DNA of 11,880 nt from an uncultured Solobacterium sp. Its GTDB lineage: Bacteria > Bacillota_I > Bacilli_A > Erysipelotrichales > Erysipelotrichaceae. A model generated the notes under the pieces. It was not told the DNA's origin, did no database searches, and worked only from the letters and a program-made list of their open reading frames with translations. Positions within the stretch are counted from its first letter, which is position 1; each line of letters begins with the position of its first letter. Made by a program: the position numbers and the translations under genes. The DNA lies in contig CAJOLG010000031.1 of NCBI GenBank assembly GCA_905235315.1, positions 1 to 11,880 on the forward strand, in the 5' to 3' direction. Of the stretch, positions 8,200-11,880 are shown one piece after another.

Positions 8200-8872
8200 A
8201 CCCTCCTTCCTCCAGATCGGCTACGATATGGCCGTGTTCAAGCACAACCGTGCGTTTTCGGTGCTTGTTTACAATCGTAAGGTCATGGGTGACCATCAGG
8301 ATCGTAGTGCCGTACTCCCGGTTGATCTTTTCAAGCAATGACATGATTTCATCCGACATGGACGGGTCAAGGTTGCCGGTGGGCTCATCGGCGATCAGAA
8401 CCTTCGGGCGGTTGGCAATGGCGCGGGCCACCGCAACACGCTGCTGCTGGCCGCCGGAAAGCTCCCGCGGAAAGCTGTTTCCCTTTTCGTCCAGGCCGAC
8501 CAGGTTCATGACCTCACGCACCCGGCGCCGGATGACGGTCTTGGGAAGATTGATTACTTCAAGCGCATAGGCAATATTTTCGAATACGGTCTTGGACGGC
8601 AGAAGTTTGAAATCCTGGAATACCACTCCGATGTTGCGGCGGTATACCGGTACTTTGGAGTGCCGGAGTTTTCCGACATCGATTCCGACCACACGGACTT
8701 TTCCTTTGGTCGGAATTTCTTCACCGTCCAGCAGTTTGATCAGTGTGGATTTTCCGGATCCGGTCGGACCGATGATATATACAAACTCTCCCTGTTCAAC
8801 TGAAAAGTTAATGTCATACAGCGCATTGACACCGTTTTTGTATTTCTTATATACGTGACTGCATTCAATCAT
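8180..8872 (-). CDS. ftsE: Cell division ATP-binding protein FtsE
   Basis: FtsE is the cytoplasmic ATPase of the FtsEX complex. The 230-residue protein has all ABC motifs: Walker A GPTGSGKST (35-43), Q-loop Gln86 in VFQDFKLL, signature LSGGQQQR (138-145), Walker B VLIADEPTGN (158-167) and switch His196 in MVTHD. The FtsE-like VVFQDFKLLP sequence and the adjacent ftsX separate it from other small ABC ATPases. The ATG at 8870-8872 is preceded by AGGAGG with good spacing. It is the first gene after a strong promoter and an about 80-base leader with repeats and possible hairpins, so it heads the ftsE-ftsX-M23-ctpA-uvrB transcript. Confidence 0.98.
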   Translation of the reverse strand: MIECSHVYKKYKNGVNALYDINFSVEQGEFVYIIGPTGSGKSTLIKLLDGEEIPTKGKVRVVGIDVGKLRHSKVPVYRRNIGVVFQDFKLLPSKTVFENIAYALEVINLPKTVIRRRVREVMNLVGLDEKGNSFPRELSGGQQQRVAVARAIANRPKVLIADEPTGNLDPSMSDEIMSLLEKINREYGTTILMVTHDLTIVNKHRKRTVVLEHGHIVADLEEGGYVQHDQ

Positions 8873-8878
8873 CTGTTA

Positions 8879-8884
8879 CCTCCT
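8879..8884 (-). promoter_or_regulatory. Ribosome binding site of ftsE
   Basis: AGGAGG on the minus strand, 6 bases before the ftsE ATG. Its upstream end overlaps the second copy of an 8-bp GCGGACAG repeat, so pairing of that repeat could hide part of the site. Confidence 0.85.
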
Positions 8885-8951
8885 GTCCGCAAGAAACCGT
8901 TTCTGTCTCGTTTGTGTACCGCGGGCAGACAAAAACATCTGCTCTGTCCGC
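8883..8951 (-). repeat. Leader of ftsE: 8-bp direct repeat with a shared pairing partner
   Basis: Read on the minus strand, GCGGACAG occurs at 8944-8951 and again at 8883-8890, the second copy touching the Shine-Dalgarno site. Between them CTGCCCGC (8921-8928) can pair with either copy at 7 of 8 positions (one A.C mismatch). A separate 13-bp palindrome AGAAACCGTTTCT lies at 8892-8904. The two long pairings exclude each other, so the leader could fold in two ways. Function is inferred and untested. Confidence 0.5.
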
Positions 8952-8961
8952 AATATTATTT

Positions 8962-8990
8962 ATTATAAATTATGGCATGGCCTTTTCCAA
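8962..8990 (-). promoter_or_regulatory. Sigma-A-type promoter of the ftsEX operon
   Basis: On the minus strand TTGGAA (8985-8990) is followed by a 17-bp spacer and a perfect TATAAT (8962-8967). Start of transcription is expected near 8955, giving a leader of roughly 80 bases before ftsE. The -35 box sits right beside an inverted repeat at 8991-9009. Confidence 0.8.
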
Positions 8991-9009
8991 GGCTGAATCC
9001 CTGTCAGCC
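8991..9009 (-). repeat. Inverted repeat between the YitT gene and the ftsE promoter
   Basis: GGCTGA and TCAGCC arms of 6 bp flank a 7-base loop, 8 bp beyond the YitT stop codon and directly upstream of the ftsE -35 box. No T-run follows on either strand, so it is at best a weak terminator of the YitT gene; it might instead be a protein-binding site acting on the ftsE promoter. Confidence 0.35.
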
Positions 9010-9017
9010 GGAGTTTC

Positions 9018-9884
9018 TCAGATATGAAATCCGAACGTAAATCCTTCGCCATGCATATCGGTCGCATCCGTCGTGATCATAAATGCGGCCGCATCATTCC
9101 GGTTCACGATTTCAAGCAGCTGCGAATACTGTTTCTGGTTGACAACGCAGAGCACCACTTTACGCGGTTTTTTCGACCAGCCGCCCTGGGCATCCAGAAT
9201 GGTCACGCCGCGGTCCAGCTCCGCCTGGATCTCTTCGACAATGGTTTCCCATTGGTCGGAGATGATCTGCACGCTCTTTGCGTCCTGGCCTTCTCCCAGG
9301 ATCAGCACGCGGTTGATCGCATACGTTGTGACCATGACGGAGATCAGGCCCAGAAGCACCGCTTCAATCCCATAGGCAAAATATCCCAGCAGGACGGTAA
9401 GCCCGTCGGTGATTCCCACCAGGGTGGATACCCGGATACCGGTCAGTTTGTGAAGGACCAGCGGCGGTACATCCATTCCGCCTGTGCTGGCGCCGGCGCG
9501 CATGACAAGACCAACCCCGATCCCGCCCAGAAGTCCGCCGTAGAACGTCGCCAGCAGCGGATCGATCTGCGGAATCGTCAGTGTCCGGGCAAGAATACTG
9601 TTGAATACCGGGTAGAGAACCGAGGAAATGCACGTTGTGACAAAAAACTCCCTGCCGAGGATCGCCGATCCCACCCCCAGCATGGTCAGGGTAAGCACAT
9701 TGGCGGTCAGTGTTTTATCAATATGCAGAAACGGCTGCAGCGCGACCGCAATACCGGCAACCCCGCCGGAGAGGATATTGAACGGAATAATAAACATCTG
9801 TACGGATACGCACAGAATAAATGTTCCGATGACGACCAGCGCCGTTTTCTTCAGCTGTTTCATGATGTTGTTCTGTTTTTTCAT
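9018..9884 (-). CDS. YitT family membrane protein with C-terminal DUF2179 domain
   Basis: A 288-residue integral membrane protein of the YitT family, whose biochemical role is not established. The first two thirds are hydrophobic, with five or six likely helices and the conserved glycine-rich GASTGGMD motif; the last about 85 residues form the soluble DUF2179 domain, ending FGFHI. I start it at the ATG at 9882-9884 (MKKQNNIMKQ). An in-frame ATG at 9903-9905 would add seven residues, but it overlaps a TATAAT box, so transcription probably begins at or after it. Neither start has a good ribosome site, which suggests a short or nearly leaderless mRNA. It is transcribed divergently from the VanZ gene and lies 145 bp upstream of ftsE on the same strand, with the strong ftsE promoter between, so it is probably a separate unit. 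Confidence 0.88.
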   Translation of the reverse strand: MKKQNNIMKQLKKTALVVIGTFILCVSVQMFIIPFNILSGGVAGIAVALQPFLHIDKTLTANVLTLTMLGVGSAILGREFFVTTCISSVLYPVFNSILARTLTIPQIDPLLATFYGGLLGGIGVGLVMRAGASTGGMDVPPLVLHKLTGIRVSTLVGITDGLTVLLGYFAYGIEAVLLGLISVMVTTYAINRVLILGEGQDAKSVQIISDQWETIVEEIQAELDRGVTILDAQGGWSKKPRKVVLCVVNQKQYSQLLEIVNRNDAAAFMITTDATDMHGEGFTFGFHI

Positions 9885-9903
9885 AGAGTCTGTTACCGGC
9901 CGC

Positions 9904-9932
9904 ATTATATCACGTTATACCGGCTTTTCCGA
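9904..9932 (-). promoter_or_regulatory. Possible promoter of the YitT gene
   Basis: On the minus strand a perfect TATAAT (9904-9909) follows a weak -35 TCGGAA (9927-9932) at 17 bp. The -10 box overlaps the furthest-upstream ATG of the YitT frame, which argues for the start codon 21 bp downstream. Confidence 0.5.
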
Positions 9933-9936
9933 CTGT

Positions 9937-9956
9937 CCCGGAAGCGGTCATCCGGG
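9937..9956. repeat. Inverted repeat in the divergent YitT/VanZ intergenic region
   Basis: CCCGGA and TCCGGG (6-bp perfect arms, 8-base centre) lie upstream of both divergent genes, just outside the proposed YitT -35 box. There is no T-run, so it is not an intrinsic terminator. It could be an operator for a dimeric regulator shared by both promoters. Confidence 0.4.
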
Positions 9957-9986
9957 CGTGCATATATCATTTTTCCAAAAAAAGTG

Positions 9987-9992
9987 TATGAT
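9987..9992 (+). promoter_or_regulatory. Possible -10 box of the VanZ operon
   Basis: TATGAT lies 15 bp before the VanZ ribosome binding site. The sequence 16-18 bp upstream is AT-rich but not a good -35, so the call is tentative. Confidence 0.35.
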
Positions 9993-10006
9993 ATCGCTTA
10001 ATGCTT

Positions 10007-10015
10007 GGAGGTGAT
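10007..10015 (+). promoter_or_regulatory. Strong ribosome binding site selecting a TTG start
   Basis: GGAGGTGAT is an almost ideal anti-16S match, 5 bases before TTG at 10021. The ATG at 10014-10016 overlaps the site and is in another frame, so the TTG is the credible start of the VanZ-family gene. Confidence 0.85.
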
Positions 10016-10020
10016 GCTTT

Positions 10021-10491
10021 TTGAAACCACGCAGACACTGGTGGGTATGGATCGTCGTCGGACTGTATATCTGGATGATTTTCCGCAATTCCCTCATGAT
10101 CGCCGATACCTCGGCAGCACTCAGTACGAAAGTCGCATCCCGTCTTCTGGGGATCCTGAACCGTTACGGATTCTACTGTGATTTTTATCGGTTTCATCAC
10201 TATGTGCGCAAGCTGGCGCATTTTACGGAATTTGCCGGTCTCGGCTTTCTGGTCACCTGGGCCATGCACTTATGCCCGCTGTTCAAAAGCCGCTTTCTCA
10301 ATTTCGTCCTGTTTCTGATTGCCATACCGGCAATCGATGAAACGATCCAGCGCTTTGTGGAAGGCCGCAGCAGCGAGTACTTTGATATGGTGATTGACGG
10401 CGGAGGCTTTCTGTTCGGCGGCTTTGCATGCTATGTTCTGATCCTGATTATCCGGGATCTGTTCTTCCGCAGGAAGGAGAAAGAAGTATGA
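10021..10491 (+). CDS. VanZ family membrane protein
   Basis: A 156-residue membrane protein of the VanZ family, named after the teicoplanin-resistance accessory gene; most chromosomal members have no proven function and are thought to act at the cell envelope. Seen: a first helix (about 7-22), the conserved RKLAHFTEF (63-71) at the start of the second helix, further helices around 72-85, 90-105 and 124-146, the DETIQRF (106-112) plus D(122)..DGGG (126-129) cluster of conserved acidic residues, and a basic C-terminus. It begins at TTG behind a perfect ribosome site. Its stop overlaps the next start codon as ATGA, so it is coupled to the tRNA-editing gene. Nothing nearby suggests glycopeptide resistance genes (no vanHAX). 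Confidence 0.88.
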   Translation: MKPRRHWWVWIVVGLYIWMIFRNSLMIADTSAALSTKVASRLLGILNRYGFYCDFYRFHHYVRKLAHFTEFAGLGFLVTWAMHLCPLFKSRFLNFVLFLIAIPAIDETIQRFVEGRSSEYFDMVIDGGGFLFGGFACYVLILIIRDLFFRRKEKEV

Positions 10492-10976
10492 ACAAAGAAG
10501 AAACCCTGGAATATCTGAACGGACATAACATCCCGTTTGAACGCTTTGATCATCCGGCCGTTTATACCATGGAAGAAGCCCTTGAAATCCATCTTCCCTG
10601 GCCGCAGGATGAAGCCAAGAATCTGTTTGTCAGAGACGATAAAAAACGAAACTATTACCTGATTACGGTAAAAGGAGATAAACGGGTCGATCTGAAACAG
10701 TTCCGTCAGAAGCACAATACCCGTGCCCTCTCCTTTGCGTCGGCTGAAGATCTCAGGCAGAAGCTGGATCTTGAGCCGGGCTCGGTCACCCCGCTCGGTC
10801 TTCTCAATGACGAAAGCTGCAGTGTGATCCTGTATCTCGACGCCGCATTTCTCGAAGGCAGCCGGATGATCGGCGTGCACCCCAATGACAACACCGCGAC
10901 CGTTCATCTGAACACGGAGGATCTGATCCGTCTGCTGGAGAACCACGGCACAACGGTCATTCTTACGGAACTCTGA
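10488..10976 (+). CDS. Prolyl-tRNA editing protein (YbaK/ProRS-associated domain, PrdX/ProXp-ala type)
   Basis: A 162-residue free-standing aminoacyl-tRNA deacylase of the YbaK/INS superfamily. PrdX/ProXp-ala relatives remove alanine mischarged on tRNA-Pro, protecting proline codons from mistranslation. Supporting features: KNLFVRD (44-50) with the conserved lysine 44, VKGDKRVD (61-68), GSVTPLGLLND (98-108) and the IGVHPNDNTAT stretch (128-138), in the order usual for ProRS-associated domains; the length fits a single-domain protein. The start is ATG at 10488 with AAGGAG upstream; an open frame continues back into the VanZ gene but there is no reason to start there. ATGA overlap with VanZ implies translational coupling. 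A terminator follows 7 bp after the stop codon. Family assignment is firm; exact substrate (Ala versus Cys on tRNA-Pro) is inferred. Confidence 0.93.
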   Translation: MNKEETLEYLNGHNIPFERFDHPAVYTMEEALEIHLPWPQDEAKNLFVRDDKKRNYYLITVKGDKRVDLKQFRQKHNTRALSFASAEDLRQKLDLEPGSVTPLGLLNDESCSVILYLDAAFLEGSRMIGVHPNDNTATVHLNTEDLIRLLENHGTTVILTEL

Positions 10977-10983
10977 ATCAATG

Positions 10984-11021
10984 CGCAGAAGATGCCGAAG
11001 GCAGGCAATTCTGCGTTTTTT
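10984..11021 (+). terminator. Intrinsic terminator after the tRNA-editing gene
   Basis: CGCAGAA (10984-10990) pairs perfectly with TTCTGCG (11009-11015), and six T residues follow (11016-11021). The loop holds a small inner TGCC-GAA-GGCA hairpin. It begins 7 bp after the stop codon and ends the VanZ/tRNA-editing transcript before the FNT gene. Confidence 0.85.
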
Positions 11022-11044
11022 ATGCCGGAACCTGCATTATCCCT

Positions 11045-11059
11045 TATGATAGTTTCATA
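11045..11059 (+). promoter_or_regulatory. Possible -10 box and palindrome upstream of the FNT gene
   Basis: TATGAT (11045-11050) could be a -10 box, but no good -35 precedes it. The same bases form an inverted repeat, TATGA-N5-TCATA, that might be an operator. It does not match the FNR (TTGAT-N4-ATCAA) or CRP consensus well. Confidence 0.3.
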
Positions 11060-11091
11060 CGGATTCAACACCGGGAAAGCGAGACTATGCA

Positions 11092-11880
11092 ATGAAAAAC
11101 TCAAAAGAAATCGCCGTGAACTACCGCGGCACCGCAAAAAACAAATGCTCGATGAGCACCGCAAAACTGCTCATCAGCGGCATCTTCTCCGGCGCATTCA
11201 TCGCCTTCGGGGCCTTCGGCTCCCAGGTCGTCGGCAGCTCAGTGGCGGATCCGGGACTTGCAAGACTCCTTGGGGCGTTTGTCTTCCCGGTCGGTCTTAC
11301 AATGGTCTGCTGTGTCGGAACCGAACTGTTCACAGGCAACTCCCTGCTGGTTCTCCCGCTGCTGGAAAAGCAGGTGGATCTCAAAGGCGTGCTCCGCAAC
11401 TGGGGGCTGGTTTACCTCGGCAACTTCATCGGCTCTCTGCTGGTTGCCTGCCTTGTCGTATACTCCGGGCTCCCTTCCATGTTTAACGGCGCCCTTGCGC
11501 AGACGATCGCCGCGGCAGCCGTCACAAAGACATCGCTTTCCTTCGGGGATGCGCTTCTGCGCGGCATCCTGTGCAATATTCTGGTATGTCTTGCGGTCTG
11601 GCTGTCCTTTGCGGCAGACGAGCAGGCCGGCAAGATCATGGGACTCTACCTTCCGACCATGCTGTTTGTGCTGTCGGGCTTTGAACACTCCATTGCCAAC
11701 ATGTACTTTATTCCCGCGGGGATGATGGCTTCTTCTGCGTTTGGGACCGGCACCGCTCCGGTGTCCCTGGGAAGCTTTCTCTTCGGCAATCTTCTGCCGG
11801 TTACCATCGGCAACCTGATCGGCGGTGCCGTATTCGTTGCCGGAGGCCTGTACCTCCTGTTCGGCGCAAAGGAATCCGAC
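11092..11880 (+). CDS. Formate/nitrite transporter (FNT) family channel, 3' end cut by window
   Basis: A pentameric anion channel protein that moves formate, or nitrite/hydrosulfide in other members, across the cytoplasmic membrane. 263 codons are visible with no stop; the family is usually about 260-285 residues, so nearly all is here. Six hydrophobic helices are evident. Signatures: TELFTGN (77-83), with Thr81 at the place of the Omega-loop threonine of FocA; NWGLVYLGNFIG (103-114); LRGILCN (156-162); GFEHSIANMYFIPAG (196-210), whose His199 matches the central pore histidine; and GNLIGG (240-245). The ATG at 11092 has only a weak GCGAG upstream and overlaps an out-of-frame mini-frame ATG CAA TGA (11087-11095). 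It stands alone after a terminator. In a fermenter a role in formate release or uptake with pyruvate formate-lyase is likely, but no such gene is visible. Confidence 0.93.
   Translation, partial: MKNSKEIAVNYRGTAKNKCSMSTAKLLISGIFSGAFIAFGAFGSQVVGSSVADPGLARLLGAFVFPVGLTMVCCVGTELFTGNSLLVLPLLEKQVDLKGVLRNWGLVYLGNFIGSLLVACLVVYSGLPSMFNGALAQTIAAAAVTKTSLSFGDALLRGILCNILVCLAVWLSFAADEQAGKIMGLYLPTMLFVLSGFEHSIANMYFIPAGMMASSAFGTGTAPVSLGSFLFGNLLPVTIGNLIGGAVFVAGGLYLLFGAKESD

Noticed and set aside
7264..8280. A 338-codon plus-strand open frame opposite ftsX
   Set aside because: Antisense to ftsX and to the ends of its neighbours, with no recognisable motif and a Gln/Asp/Arg/His-rich product; it arises from the codon bias of the real genes.
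9024..10001. A 325-codon plus-strand open frame opposite the YitT gene
   Set aside because: The YitT product has clear membrane helices and the GASTGGMD motif; the opposite frame is hydrophilic and motif-free.
10021..10491. VanZ gene as evidence of a glycopeptide-resistance cluster
   Set aside because: No vanHAX, vanRS or mobile-element genes are near; chromosomal VanZ-family proteins are common in Firmicutes.
10992..11486. A 164-codon plus-strand open frame beginning inside the terminator
   Set aside because: It starts in the terminator hairpin and overlaps the FNT gene in another frame; its product is Arg/Gly-rich with no membrane helices, while the FNT frame has clear family motifs.

Overview
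The window reads as a chromosomal segment of a low-to-moderate GC Gram-positive fermenter (Firmicutes/Bacillota). The evidence is strong AGGAGG-type ribosome binding sites, sigma-A-like promoters, a VanZ-family protein, a kinase-less PASTA membrane protein, a YitT/DUF2179 protein, and the Firmicute order ftsE-ftsX-wall hydrolase-S41 protease-uvrB. An erysipelotrichial or clostridial relative is my guess from protein style; no rRNA or other marker here settles it.

Minus strand, read from about 9900 down to 1. First comes a YitT-type membrane protein. Then a strong promoter (TTGGAA-17-TATAAT, 8962-8990) opens a tightly packed operon: ftsE, ftsX, a secreted coiled-coil/LytM (M23) peptidoglycan hydrolase, a membrane-anchored S41 (CtpA-type) protease with a C-terminal peptidoglycan-binding domain, and uvrB. 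These genes overlap or lie within 20 bp of each other. After a 58-bp gap follows a single-pass PASTA-repeat protein without a kinase domain, and then the 5' end of an ABC-transporter permease that runs off the left edge.

Plus strand, 10021 to the right edge. A TTG-started VanZ-family gene is coupled by an ATGA overlap to a prolyl-tRNA-editing (YbaK/ProRS-associated) gene, and an intrinsic terminator follows. A formate/nitrite-channel (FNT) gene then runs off the right edge.

Functionally, the core is a cell-wall remodelling and division module. FtsE (ATPase) and FtsX (transmembrane, large outer loop) probably activate the coiled-coil hydrolase outside the membrane, the S41 protease may trim or remove wall hydrolases, and the PASTA protein may sense wall intermediates. 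uvrB (excision repair) is embedded in the same transcript, and no uvrA follows it here. The main oddity is the number of cysteines in the exported parts of the hydrolase and the PASTA protein, which suggests extracytoplasmic disulfides. A second point is a possible RNA switch in the ftsE leader. I found no mobile element, CRISPR array, RNA gene or clearly new defence or biosynthetic system.
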